From assembly GCA_012932295.1 (NCBI GenBank), contig JAAONU010000010.1:24116977-24180976 (forward strand): 64,000 nt of DNA. The letters are read 5' to 3'. The notes beneath the pieces were generated by a model. That model saw only the letters and a program-made list of their open reading frames with translations, ran no database searches and had not been told where the DNA came from. The translations under genes and the position numbers were made by a program. This DNA is from Cyclina sinensis. Its lineage: Eukaryota > Mollusca > Bivalvia > Venerida > Veneridae. Positions 1 through 11,704 of this stretch are shown in pieces (within the stretch, counting starts at the first letter, position 1; the number at the start of each line of letters is the position of its first letter).

Positions 1-875
1 TTCGCATTGTTAGTTTTGTTTTATTTGGTAATGGTTCGTTCACATGGTTAGTTTTGTTTTATTTGGTAATGGTTCGTTCGCATGGTTAGTTTTATTTGGT
101 AATGGTTCGTTCACATGGTTAGTTTTGTTTTATTTGGTAATGGTTCGTTCGCATGGTTAGTTTTGTTTTATTTGGTAATGGTTCGTTCGCATGGTTAGTT
201 TTGTTTTATTTGGTAATGGTTCGTTCACATGGTTAGTTTTGTTTTATTTGGTAATGGTTCGTTCGCATGTTTTATTTGGTAATGGATCGTTCACATGGAT
301 AGTTTTGTTTTATTTGGTAATGGTTCGTTCGCATGGTTAGTTTTGTTTTATTTGGTAATCGTTCGTTCAAATGGTTAGTTTTGTTTTATTTGGTAATGGT
401 TCGTTCACATGGTTAGTTTTGTTTTATTTGGTAATGGTTCGTTCGCATGGTTAGTTTTGTTTTATTTGGTAATGGTTCGTTCACATTGTCAGTTTTGTTT
501 TATTTGGTAATGGTTCGTTCACATGGTTAGTTTTGTTTTACTTGGAAATGGCTCGTTCACATGGTTAGTTTTTTATTACGTAATGCTTCGTTCACATGGT
601 TAGTTTGTTTTACTTGGAAATGGCTCGTTCACATGGGTAGTTTGTTTTACTTGGAAATGGCTCGTTCACATGGTTAGTTTGTTTTACTTGGAAATGGCTC
701 GTTCACATGGTTAGTTTTTTTTTTATTACGTAATACTTCGTTCACATGAATGGTCTTTTTGTTAGGTAATGGTTCGTTCATTTGGTCAGTATTCTTTTAT
801 TAAGTAAAGGTTCGTCCACATGTTTATAATCGTTTTTGTTAGGAAATGGTTCGTTCACATGGTCCGCCATGCCCA
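1..875. repeat. 38-bp tandem minisatellite
   Basis: About 23 head-to-tail copies of a unit near 38 bp carrying the words TTCGTTCACATGG and TTTTATTTGGTAATGG. Copies in the first 540 bases differ mainly at a C/A site (TTCGTTCGCATGG or TTCGTTCACATGG). After about 540 the units are shorter and more diverged (ACTTGGAAATGGC variants) and fade out near 875, as expected at the edge of an array. The array runs off the left edge of the window. No coding role is visible. Confidence 0.95.
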
Positions 876-1802
876 CATGGTCAGTATAATATTCCCCCGC
901 TTGTTTGTGAAATAATTTTCATTCCTGCAAAGGGATCTTTTTAATAAAGTACAACCACAATTAAAATTCAGTTAGCTTCAAGCACTCAAATATTTACTAA
1001 ACAAATAGAAATGAGTAATGTTTCGACTCAAGAAAGAAAAAAAAATCCATATCTTGGCTGTTTGGATGTTCCATTGTTAGGTCAAAAATATTTATTTACA
1101 AGGAAAGACTCTTTAAGCGGCACAGAATTAAGCCGAGAATATTTTCTTATAAATTTAAAAGAAGTTAATATACTATGGAAAACATATAATATTAAGCTAC
1201 TATACACCATAAAAACAGAAAGAAAAGTTTTGATTTTACAAAGATTCGAACCAATGACCTTACGGTAAGTAAAAAAAAGAAAAGAAGAGAGAGAGAGAAA
1301 AAAAAACGACTACACCACCGAGACACCGAAACTTGTTATCAAGCTTCGTCTAAATATTAATGTTATAACTAAAGTATCTACACCCTGACCGATAAAAGTG
1401 TGAAACTTTACATTCTGGTGTTTTTTCAGAAACAAAAGAATGATTCGGTTACTTACTTTAGATATGTTCTTCACAATAACAGAGAGAATTTCCAGATGTA
1501 TAAACATTATCCCCACCCCATTCCTTTTTTTTTTCATCGTCGATCCATCTGTGAGTTAGTCGCTAAAAAAATCAATTATTCCCTGTGACTTTAGTAAGTG
1601 TAGTAATCTCCGTTGAACTCTAATTCGCTGTTTCAATCCAGGAACATGTCTTTAAACCTATTTAAAATGCATATTTACCAAATTGGATTATTCACATACA
1701 CAGTGCCTTTAAGTATGTTATAAGAAAAGTCAAATGTGATTATGAACCTGATATAGGTTCAGTCTAAGTGCCAACATTTATAATTTCAGAAAGTTATTTT
1801 CA
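876..1802. other. No supported gene; degenerate SINE scrap
   Basis: This is AT-rich sequence without a convincing exon. A 85-codon open frame at 1011-1268 is Lys/Leu-rich, matches nothing I recognise, and ends in sequence resembling a reversed RNA polymerase III B box (GATTCGAACCAATGACC, near 1243-1259), so it is better read as an old tRNA-SINE fragment than a gene. Upstream promoter or UTR of the gene that follows could lie here but cannot be pinpointed. Confidence 0.5.
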
Positions 1803-1828
1803 GCTCCACTCTTATCACCAAGTTATAA

Positions 1829-3517
1829 ATGGTCGGTAGATATTTCTTTTCTCTCTGTAAGTAACCTGCACCCCTAACCTATCTTTTTATTTCAATTCTT
1901 AATATAGGCAGAACTGGAAGTGTGTTTTGTTATGTCTCTTTCTTAAAGCCTTTATCAATTTTCAGTGACTGACAAAGTAAAAGCTAAGATCAGCACGAGT
2001 ATGGAACCTTTCAAATACTACGTCCTGCAGTCAATCATATCCGCAACTGGACTGACTCCCATCCGTGTCGCTAATCTTCAGGTAAGTCGTAGATATATTA
2101 CTGTGGCCGAATATCAGACTCCGCGCACCGGTTACGCTAAGCTCAGTATCTAATCCTGTAAGGGGAGATCACTGCGTGGGAGATTGGCCGAATATAGTAT
2201 AAGGTTGAAACTCACTAAATGCTGATTGTTTCTCGATTAGGACCTTAAGATTTGAATTGATCGTGTATATTCATGTTTATAGATTTGCAACTTGCTTGAA
2301 GGGTGATCCTTTTCTTTAAAAAGCACGTCTCTTAAACGCCTCCTCTTTCCGAATACTTGTATGTCAATAATTTCTGTATTACCACAGGTCTTCGTCGCTG
2401 ACAACATAATTGTAACATTTGAAATTTTGGACGTCGCACCAAGCATAGGTGACGTCAAGAAGGCTTCTACGTACAAAGAAGTGCCGTTAGATTTTGCTGC
2501 CAATACAATCGCCAGTATGATCCAGAATGGACAGTTTGTTGTGACGCTTGGGGGCGCTGCTTTCACCAATGTGAGTGTGTAGGGAAATTATAAAGTTATG
2601 AAATAAGTTACTTCTTGAGTGGTTTCAAATTAGTTTAGCCGGATTTCTGGCCATTTTTTTCGAATAAACAATATCCGTGGAGTCTTAGAAAAGAATATAA
2701 GCATGTAATGCTGTGGTAATTAGTAGAACAGATAATGGGCCGGAAAAATAGCTTTTTAATTTTATTACTGGGCAGCAACTGATGGGAAAGGGGTATTATA
2801 CAAGAGCTGTTTGTACTCGAAGCGTTTCTCATCAACTCCTAAAAGTTCAGATCTGATGTGATTGTGCAAAATGATATGGATTGCTTTTGTCAAACTTAGA
2901 AATGTCAGCTTGCGAGATTTGAACCCGGATACTCCGAGTTGTCACTCAGACGCCTTTATGATTTATAATTGGATTTCCCTATCTGTTTTGTTTACAGATT
3001 TGTTAGGCGCCACCTAGAGACAATGGTAATGTGGGATATGCCTGTAAGGTTAGCCGTTACTAAATGTGTTACTTATGTTTATTTCAGATCAGTCCTTTAG
3101 CGGCTAAATCAGACAGTATAATTGAAATTACCTACACAAACGTGACTACAACCGTGGAGAATCAACAAAAGACCGGATACGGACCTGGTATGATATTCCT
3201 CAATATTATCTTGTCTTCACTTGTTCGAAACCAGTCAATTGTCTCTAAGTCACTTACTTCTTCCTCACAGAATAATTGTTTTCAGATGACTGTATTACAA
3301 TAAATTTTAACTTTGCGTGTGTTGAACAGAGCTTTTTGACAACGACTTTTGTTGCTCGACTTTGCCGTCGTCTGTTTTCGTACGCAACTTAAATAATTAC
3401 TTGTATGTATCATTTGAATGAATTCTATTTTTAGGTCCTATGGCGGGTGTGGGTATTGCCATGCCAATAGTTGGCGCAGGAATGGGGATAGTTTTTGCTT
3501 ACTTTTTCTTTAAATAG
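1829..3517 (+). CDS. Small single-pass membrane protein, unknown family
   Basis: Spliced model with coding exons 1829-1856, 1966-2081, 2388-2570, 3088-3187 and 3435-3517. All junctions are GT...AG and phases agree (1, 0, 0, 1). The ATG at 1829 follows an in-frame TAA, so it is a natural start if the exon opening after the AG at 1803 is the first coding exon. It gives MVGRYFFSLL and then TDKVKAK. The product is about 170 residues. Residues 20-110 look like an alternating strand/helix extracellular domain (NIIVTFEILD, then a helix ending ASMIQNGQFVVTLGG). Thr/Asn-rich TNVTTTVENQQ follows, then a Gly/Ala-rich hydrophobic segment GVGIAMPIVGAGMGIVFAYFFF and one Lys before TAG, i.e. a C-terminal membrane anchor with almost no cytoplasmic tail. 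There is no clear signal peptide, so the true N-terminus could lie further upstream and this may be the last part of a larger receptor-like protein. I do not recognise the family. Confidence 0.6.
2905..2962 (-). repeat. tRNA-derived SINE fragment
   Basis: Reverse-complement B-box-like motif GGGTTCAAATC with tRNA-like flanks, inside an intron of the gene at 1829-3517. Only the promoter half is recognisable. Confidence 0.45.
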
Positions 3518-4605
3518 AATCAATAAACAGGTATGTAACATAACAAGCTGCCGAGCAGGTCTTCCACAGTCTATATTTTAATATACAAAAGCAAAATTCT
3601 TTTAGAAAAAAATGTTCTATAAATTCTAGGTAAAATATCTCAAAGAGTTACAGTTAGTAAGCGCTCCGGTCTCTAGTGTCTAAGAATGTTGACCTGTGTT
3701 TTATTTTTGGAGAGCGTGGTGGTTAAAAAAATGTTTTGCTGCACTTCTCTGCCGTTTTATAAAATACATTAAGATTAAAATGTCTGCCTGTCTTTTCTTA
3801 GTGGAAGAAAATTCACACTAGAATTACACCTGCTGTGTACTAGATTCGTTTTGTAAAATCAACAGTGAAAGTTAAGTGTCCTTCCATGATCATTTTTCAA
3901 GAAATTCATAAGAATACGTTCAATTACCACAGTCTCTTACCTCGGGTGAATTTCGAAGCAGCGACTCCCGGGGTCGAGAGTCAAGCATTCTAATCCTCGG
4001 CCACTGCTCCGGCTGGTCAAGCTAAAAGTTGAGTATTTCTCATGTTTTTACCACTCGGGACAAATATATATATAAATAATTTAGGCATAATGGTGTGACG
4101 TTTGTAATTTTATTTATTAATATCTTGTAACTGTAATTTATTTTTTCTCTGTTTTACAGATATATAATTTCAACAAGAAGAAAAGAAAAATACAAACGAA
4201 GAAGGCAATATAACCGAAGATATTTTAACAAGAATTTTTGATATACATGTGTATTAAACTGTCCAGAAAGGAGTTAATTTTTGTTCGATTAAAGAATGTG
4301 TAAGGGAGATTTAACCTAATTAATGTGAACAGGACATTCAAGTTCTTGTGAAAACCGTGTAAGTGATTTATAACACTTAGTGTGTTACTAGCCGGCATAC
4401 TGCAAACAAATGTTATTTAACCAGAACTTTCATCTTTTTCCGTTTTTTTTTACATTTTTTACGTTGACTCTAAACATGGACGTTACTGTAAAATGTATGG
4501 CGAGTGATTTAGAAGCGACAGTCAGGTGACCAAGCTTTCAGATGTATGTGCAATATTTCATACTGTAATCAAATATAATGTTAATAAAGAAAAAAAGACA
4601 GTTTG
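3518..4605 (+). other. 3' UTR with intron and poly(A) signal of the gene at 1829-3517
   Basis: After the TAG at 3515-3517 the transcript reads AATCAATAAACAG and then a good donor GTATGT at 3531. A matching acceptor GTTTTACAG ends at 4159, and the following AT-rich stretch ends in AATAAA at 4583-4588. This suggests either a short isoform using AATAAA at 3522-3527 or a long isoform whose 3' UTR is spliced (intron 3531-4159). The intron carries a tRNA-SINE-like fragment at about 3945-4020. Confidence 0.45.
3945..4022 (-). repeat. tRNA-derived SINE head
   Basis: On the minus strand the sequence reads AGTGGCCGAGGATTAGAATG (A-box-like), followed by a CGACCCCGGGAGTCG stem and TTCGAAATTC (B-box-like), as in a Leu/Ser-type tRNA relic. 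It lies in the predicted 3' UTR intron. Confidence 0.5.
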
Positions 4606-5497
4606 GTGTTTAAGAATTATATATACAGCGTAAATTGTGTGGGGGCGTTGTTTATAATTTAATAGACGTCATTATTTCAATGACGTAACGGACATTTTGA
4701 ATACGTCAGAACGAATGTACTGTTAGAAAGAACAAAGGATTTTTTTATAATCGCTATGAATACAATGAAGCTGTGATGTCGTAACAGGCCACTGATAAGC
4801 ATGAAAGAAAGATAACAAAACATAGACAATGGAATTCAGATCAACATGATCTTTAAAAGTATAAGAAGAACGGCTATAATATACCAGTAACTGTTCTTTA
4901 TTGTAAACGGTAGTCAAGTGTATAACGTGGTGGAAAGTTTAAATCCGACTTAAGCAAAGTTCAAACAGTGTCAAGATCTGTCGACTGACAAACAAATAAC
5001 TGAACTTCTCACCCTATTCCATTTTAAACTCAAAGAAATTTTTCTCAGTGTAGCGTACGTCTGACATAGACGTTTTACACTTGTCCACCGTTCAACTGAA
5101 CAGAATTAAATAATACAAAATTTACAGCATCTAAAACGACGCCAGTAAAGTATGTCAGCACTTTTAGAAATCAGATTTTCGTTCACTTTCATTTTCATAA
5201 GTCGTGCGTTTAAGTTCCAAATGGGTTATTGATGTATCTCCATTACTAAGATTGGTATTGTTCAAATTCTTTCGGTTCAAAATGTGCTATTCTATATTCT
5301 ATGAAGAATTGTTCTGAATGCAATTGACCGTTCATTTCTAGTTTGTTTAGACGTATTCAAACTTTAAGAATAATCTGACACCAACGGAAATAGAGAGCTG
5401 TGATCTTTATATTTTTACGGAAATTGCTGACAATTTCCGAAATTATCCGAAGGTAATCTTCTATGCATTTGAAAAGTGGTTTTTAAGAAAAGTCGAC
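4606..5497. other. 3' flanks of two convergent genes
   Basis: Non-coding AT-rich sequence between the poly(A) site of the plus-strand gene (near 4600) and the stop codon of the minus-strand FZ gene (5498). TTTATT at 4897-4902 is AATAAA on the minus strand and is a candidate poly(A) signal for the FZ gene, implying a 3' UTR of about 600 bases. No exon is recognisable. Confidence 0.4.
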
Positions 5498-7952
5498 TTA
5501 AATGTCACCTGGCATGGCGCAATATCGTCTGGTGTCGGTTGAGTTTGCATACCTGTGACACTGCAGCTTGTTTGGCCATGGAAGTCCACGATAAATGAAA
5601 TCGAAGTCGTTTGCGCAGTCACGTGCCACCTCCTCACAAAGTTCCCGACATGGCGTTGCAAATGGCGTACGGTGGGGGACGCAGAACGGAAGGTATGTTC
5701 CGCAGAGAAAGAACTGCAGGTTTGCGTTACACCCTGTGGAAATCAAATTCTCGTAAAATCTCAGTTCTGTTGTGATCTCGTCGATGCTGCGTTGAAGAAA
5801 GAAATTTGGCAACGAGCCAAGAGTGTTTAGTCCAAGACACATCGGGATAACATTATCAACGCAATATGTATGCTCTAATTCTGTCGTGGCCTCGCGGACA
5901 GGTCTGAGGCACGTCTCGTCTGTCCGTTTACTTGGCAGTCTGTTACATCTGGAAAAATATAAAAGAGAAATATTTCAGGCTGAAACTTGATAACTTCTTA
6001 ACGCAAAAATATTATGTGATTGCCGTAATAGTTGAAGATAAGATTTTGGGCATTTCGCCAAATGACTGCACACTATTTTGCAACATGAAATGTAGAAGGG
6101 AAGTAGATACAGATGATTTTTTTAAAGAAAACCCTCAATTGGGTCACAATATATTATGAATACATTACTCACCAACGCTTTAGAATACAAAAATGAATAC
6201 AAATAATTAGGTTTACATTTAATAATAATTTATGCACAGCCTACAAGCGAACTTAGTAAATTATCGAATATTTACAGGGGAGGCAAACCCAATTAAATCA
6301 TAAAATAATCATACTGATTTACTTCCCTCGTAGGTCAATTTAAGTGTATTATTAAGGAATCTGAATTCCAACGCTTTTGAAATGTTTATTATTTATTTTA
6401 TTAATCTGAATTACTGCTATTGTATGATGTGGTTTTTATCCAGTATTCTATAGACGTGGCCAATGCTGATGACGACGTTAAGTATATCAAGACCAGCTTT
6501 TAAATTGTTTTCCATTCCGGTAATTTATCCATTTCGCTGTACTTTGTACTTACCGGAAATGACGTGGCCAACGTGATCTTGTTTCTTTCATTGCTTTCTT
6601 GCACTTTTTTTTTGCCTTGTTACACATCTCTTTGCAAGGGCCGACAGATGTTTGTGTCTGCGAGTCGTACTTCGGCAAATACAAGGAGCAGACGAACAAC
6701 CGGAAGTTACTTGAGCAGCCATAGTCCATATATGCCCACTGATGTTCAATGTGTCTGCAGAAATTCCAATATATATAGATTGAGTAGCACTTAAATGCAG
6801 GCGATGGTTATATGAGACACAAGTTGAGCACACTCTTTCAGATAAGAGCACTGTGTGAAAACGTGTGTATAGAGCCAGTTGGGTTTCGTCAAGAGAGAGA
6901 AGAAAGGGGTGGGTAAAAAATCAGACATGGTTAAAATATATTTTTTGTTCGAATCTGTCACATAAGGCTACATTTTGGTAAATAAGATACTAGCATAAAT
7001 GATATCATAGATCTCCACCTTGGTGAGTTTTATTTCTATTGTTCAGAATTAAAAAAGTTATAATATTTCAGTTTCATTTATTTATTTCCAACAAACATTT
7101 GTTAAGGACACTATTTATCTACCGTTTTCATTACCTGGTGTTTTTCTATGACATTCTGTTCAGTTGTCGTCAATAGAACTAAGTTACTTATTTTTTCTTG
7201 CTTGTTTTAAGGGGCTGTGCTCCAGATGACAAAAAAAGAAAGTTTTCTTGTATTATCAATTTCTTGTAATATTTATGATTAATGCTTAAAAAATAACTTA
7301 CTGACAAAAATAAGTCATTAAGACAAATAATTACATTATAAATTGAATTTTTCCCTTTCAAAGTGCTATACTATAACGCGACGGTATAACTATATCGTAT
7401 AAAATTTAAAGTAAATATCTGCAATATCACATGCGGCGATGGTGGTGACGGGAAAAGCGTTGGTAATATTTTGTTAACATGAGGGTCCAGAGTTCAAATC
7501 AGGCTGGAGCGAAAATATTTTTTTTTATTCTATTTTGACTTTTATAATCAGTTTTGAACTAAAATATTATGTTCTTATAATCTCACGGCATCTAAATATA
7601 TAATTTATGAAAAAAAATTTTTATGTCAAATCTGGAGTACAGCCTCTTTAAACAAAAGTAAGACTTTCATAAATTCAAAACAAGTATATGCTATTTTCAA
7701 TCATTTAACCAACACTATCAAGAAATGTCTAACTCTATCAGTTTACCTGTATATTTCAACCTGTGTGACATGTCCAAAGCTATTCGGTAATTTCGTCAAA
7801 CTGTAAGGTAAAAAGTTTCGGCACATTGGCAACAGAATTTCTTCAACCCCATCCTCTAGCGGCTCGGATACGACCGAATCATCTTCCTGGCACGATACAA
7901 CAGACATTGTAACAATTACAACGTAGAACCAAACAATGCGCCCAAATTCCAT
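5498..7952 (-). CDS. Secreted protein with two tandem Frizzled cysteine-rich domains
   Basis: Minus-strand exons are 7952-7747 (signal peptide and start of CRD1), 6754-6554 (middle of CRD1) and 5948-5498 (end of CRD1 and all of CRD2). Junctions are GT...AG with phase 2 at both, and the reading frame gives 285 residues. Residues 1-21 (MEFGRIVWFYVVIVTMSVVSC) are a signal peptide. CRD1 has LPMCRNFLPYSLTKLPNSFGH, YGCSSNFRLFVCSLYLPKY, GPCKEMCNKAKKKC and WPRHFRCNRLPS. CRD2 has TYC, IPMCLGLNTLGSLPN, TGCNANLQFFLCGTYLPFC, TPCRELCEEVARDC, WPNKLQC and RRYC, the full ten-cysteine FZ set. FZ domains bind Wnt lipids or fatty acids outside the cell. The frame stops (TAA 5500-5498) five codons after the last cysteine, with no seven-helix region, NTR, kinase or protease domain visible. 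A weak donor (CCAG/GTGACA at 5509/5508) could extend it to an exon I cannot find. CRD1 lacks the first and fifth canonical cysteines. Domain identity is very secure; the 3' end is less so. Confidence 0.85.
7433..7515 (+). repeat. tRNA-derived SINE head in an intron
   Basis: tRNA-like stretch ending in AGAGTTCAAATCAGGC (B-box-like) with a T-rich tail, inside intron 1 of the dual-FZ gene. Orientation is opposite to the gene. Confidence 0.4.
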
Positions 7953-8099
7953 GTTTCACTTTTACACCACAGCTAAACGTTTTGTCGTGACTATTTTAGT
8001 AAAGTCTGAACACTATTTTGTACACTTACATTAAGTTCTGACGAAGAAATTTAGTCGCATGGAATAACTATCACCAATTAGATTTGATAATTAAGAGAA

Positions 8100-8130
8100 C
8101 AAAAGCTGTTATATATATAATTATAACATT
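8100..8130 (-). promoter_or_regulatory. Candidate TATA element of the dual-FZ gene
   Basis: A TTATATATATAACAG run on the minus strand lies about 155 bases upstream of the ATG at 7952. Placement is plausible for a TATA box with a short 5' UTR, but the surrounding DNA is AT-rich, so chance occurrence is quite possible. Confidence 0.2.
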
Positions 8131-9760
8131 CAGGTGCGGATTTTATATAAGGGGTGGTGTTTTTTTACACGTAGCGTATTTATTTAACACGAGACAAAAG
8201 TTTTACTGCATACACTTTTAGTGGTAATTTGTTGTTACACTTAGCCTTTTAGGCAATCAGGAAGTGTTACAGAAGGAATGGTTCTTGCGTTCAACTCTCC
8301 TCAGTTTTTCTTTGTTTTATCATGTTTATGTCATTTTAATACACGAGTGTCACTGCATTGGATCGTTTGGCAGTGTTACAAAGTACACACGAGCGGAAGT
8401 CCTGACAACGCTCCAGAATATCTATCTACACTCAGAAAAATAGTTCCCTTTGTGTATTTTTACGCTGCACAAAGAGTCCACAATGAAAGTAAAACAGAGC
8501 GGAACGATAGCTATATATCACATCTTCTGTGTTTATCTTTTTTAAAGCCACTTTTCCTGCGTGAGCCAATAGTTTTTGACGACTGAGGTCAAGTACTGGC
8601 AAAAGCAGTTAATTAATTATCGCCTTGTTGAATAAACGCCCTTCAGAGAATATTTAGATAGAAAAAAGTGAAACAAAAAAAAAACAACGAAAAAAAAAGA
8701 ACTTCAAGGTTAAATATATTTCTACCCAGCTGAAGTGTCAAGCAATTTGCTTAATCTGTTCCCTCCTTGTTTTTTGCGGCCCTTTTCAAAATTTCACAGT
8801 TCCTGTTCAAACGGAATCAAATCCTTTCATAAAAACTTTATAACACCGAAACTTAACTTCACTTATATTGATTAAGTGTTCTGGTTAAAAACATCATAGC
8901 TTTCATGACCGTTGCCTCCTCTAGATCCGCAACTGCATCTCTGCATTTCTATCCAACATATTGAAGATGTCTTGTAAGCTTTTATCATTTAATTAAATTA
9001 CCATTAATTTACTTCCCATAGAGACGTATACGTCTCAAATTTCTGATAAGCCTTAATTAAACGTAATTGTTAGTTATCAGAATTATAGCTACGGCATTCA
9101 ATATGTTTTTCTTAACACCCTCAGGTCAAGGTTCAAATGGCTGATATGAATACAGGTACACCACTGCTCTTGTAAGAATGTTGATTGATTGATATTTGTT
9201 TAGGTTAAAACACACTTATACATATACACAATAAATTCACTCACAGAATATGAAGAGCCATTATTTTTTCTCACTTTTTTTTAAATTGTATTTTATTATT
9301 TTTTAAGGGTGAAAGAAAATTATTACCCAGATAAAATGCAGGAAAGAAATTAAGATTCAACGACCGGTAACATAGAAAATGTTTCCTTATCTATGGCGAG
9401 TCGTTTAACTGAGGTCTAAGGTAATGGTACTGTGCACTGAGCGTGTACGACGACTGCTTATTGGACTAGAATGATCTCCGTGTCTTTCAAAGTTAATTTA
9501 GTTTTCAAGTAGAAACGAAAGTACATTTTTACTTCAAGGGTGACAGTTTTCAGAAATGATACTGAATTCAGTATTTTGAAAATATTTTGGCCTTTACTGA
9601 TATAGGGAAAATCTGGTTTGGGTATTTGCAATCCATGTTTTAAGTATTTTCAATGTTGTGAACTTTCACCCATGTAACTTTCGATTAAAGGGACAGTTTC
9701 ACTTCAAAAGGATAAGATATACTAAATACCAGAATTTACATTCTTACTGAACTCTTAAGA

Positions 9761-9856
9761 GGGTGTCGGTGAAATGGGAGGGTGTCGGTGAAAAGAAAGT
9801 GTGTCGGTGAAATGGGAGGGTGTCGGTGATATAGAAGGGTGTGGGTGAAATGGACA
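9761..9856. repeat. Short 18-20 bp tandem repeat
   Basis: Five imperfect copies of GGGTGTCGGTGAAATGGGA, with the last two diverged (GATATAGAA, GTGGGTGAAATGG). Confidence 0.8.
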
Positions 9857-10709
9857 ACTGTTATCGACGATAAATTAAGCACAAAGAGTAGAAACACGTG
9901 TACTCATGAACCTGACTAAATATGAACACTCTTTGATCGTGATGAATCTGATTTATTTTGGGTTATTTATTATTAGGGAAATCAGCCTGACAAAAGGAAC
10001 AAAGTTTGCCAAAAATTTACAGAGGATGAAAACATTCTCTTTTTATTGGGAGCTATATGACAAATACAGAACTGAAATGTTAAGATATAAAATACTAGTA
10101 CTAGAACAACAAAAAAATATTCTGAACATTTTTGTTAATATATTTTTTAATAATTACTACAACGTAAGTATATTTCGTAAAACAAGACATTTGAGCCAAT
10201 ACATATGCATCAATTCTGTTTAACATGTTTGCCCTGAAAAACGTCATATTTTAACATACGTATATTTAGCCTTTGTTTTCTAAAAAAAAATAAATAAATA
10301 TAGAACAAACCACTTTGAAAAGAAATACTCTGTGGTACAATAAATAAATGAAAAGATAATTATTAACAAAAAATAAATAACTAAAGAATATTTCTTTTAT
10401 TCTATACAAAAAGTAAGCAGCAAATGTAGTTAATTGATTATTAGAACGCATTAATAAATATCAAATTGGTCAGGCGAGGTTCAACCGTGGGACTAGTTTA
10501 ATTTCATTAGAAAGTACTATATGACACTGATTAACCTATATATTTAATTTAAATATGTCAAGGAATTTGAAATATACAAAAAAATTCAACCAGTAATGTT
10601 GTTCTTCCTGTCTTTTTATGAATCATGTATCTAGAAAAAAACAATAGAGAAAACCACAGTAAAACTGTCTTATGTAAGATCGAGATACAGTTAAAACTCA
10701 GATATATCC

Positions 10710-10785
10710 ACTTGCCCTCAGCTGGTTTTGAGCTCAGGTACCTTTCATCACTAAGCGGACACTCTGCCACGTCGCCATAGAAGCT
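10710..10785 (-). repeat. Degenerate tRNA-SINE fragment
   Basis: The minus strand reads GGCGACGTGGCAGAGTGTCC (A-box-like) and, further on, GAGCTCAAAACCAGC (weak B-box). It is tRNA-like but heavily decayed. Confidence 0.35.
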
Positions 10786-11704
10786 TCTTGATAGGCAAGA
10801 GGGTATAGGGGTATACGTGCCGTATTATACCTCTTTTACACATTTACTGATGAATATGAAATACACCGGCTGTTTGAACTCTTCATTATGATGGAAATCT
10901 TTACTAATGGTTGCATAAATTGAGATAAAGATCACGAATTATCTCTACACAAATGAATGTAAATACTGGAACGCATTTGCTATCAGTTAAATTGAATAAT
11001 TAGTGCCCGGGTAAACAGTTCTGTAACAGATGCCATTAATTTATCTCAATTATCTCATTAATTTAACTTTGAGAAAATAATTTTACCTAGATAAAACAAT
11101 AATCATTAACAACGACAGTGCAAATTTAGATAAGTTGACAATAAATAGTTTGTTAAGTAGACATTTGTTTGGATTGCACGATTATATAACAGAAAAACAT
11201 GTTGACATTTTCTCAAACTTATTAGCACTAAGTACACCCTTTGCTTTCCATAGTCTTTTCCGAGTCGAGTTCGTATAGTATAGTTCCATGAGATTAGCGA
11301 TTGCATCATGTTTCTGTTATATTGTGCCCAATCCTGTCTTCACGACAAGGCAAAGTTTCCACCAGCGTCTATACGGTTCTTCTTTGTCCAGTTACTCTTT
11401 TTCTTCATTCTGTCCGCCTTCCACGTGGAACCCATTAGACGTATCGCTTTCACCTGTTTGAAAGTCAACAATATAAGTCTATTAATAATCTAATTGCCTT
11501 TGTCAAGGATTTTAAGAGGCTGATGTAATCAGAGACAAATAAGAAAATTAAAATACATAATACTATCCTGACCTCTTAATATTCAGGGATCAGGACCCGT
11601 TTTATTTATAACGTATGACGTAAGCAATTCTGAAACTATATTAGATTTTACAAATTTCAAACAATGAACGTCAACGCTGAATATTGTATTAAAGAACTAT
11701 AAAT

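Larger units (their letters stand above)
8131..11690. other. No supported gene; AT-rich intergenic DNA
   Basis: Open frames at 8278-8586 and 9906-10223 (plus) have no recognisable motif, splice-consistent neighbours or unusual composition and look like chance. The stretch holds a short imperfect 18-20 bp tandem repeat (9761-9856) and a degenerate SINE-like fragment (10710-10785). Nothing else stands out. Confidence 0.5.

Noticed and set aside
1011..1268. 85-codon plus-strand frame ending at a donor-like GTAAGT
   Set aside because: Composition is AT-driven, no motif is recognisable, and the end overlaps a reversed SINE B box; no acceptor-matched partner was found.
1803..1856. Reading the exon after the AG at 1803 as an internal coding exon
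   Set aside because: The frame that continues into the next exon has a TAA just before the ATG at 1829, so the part before 1829 can only be 5' UTR.
5555..5830. 91-codon plus-strand frame
   Set aside because: It is the antisense shadow of the FZ CRD2 exon, whose minus-strand reading has the full cysteine pattern.
8278..8586. 102-codon frame on the plus strand
   Set aside because: No recognisable motif, no splice-consistent neighbours; length is within chance for this composition and window size.
9906..10223. 105-codon plus-strand frame with hydrophobic stretches
   Set aside because: AT-rich DNA translates to Ile/Phe/Asn/Lys-rich peptides by chance; no homology pattern or exon context.
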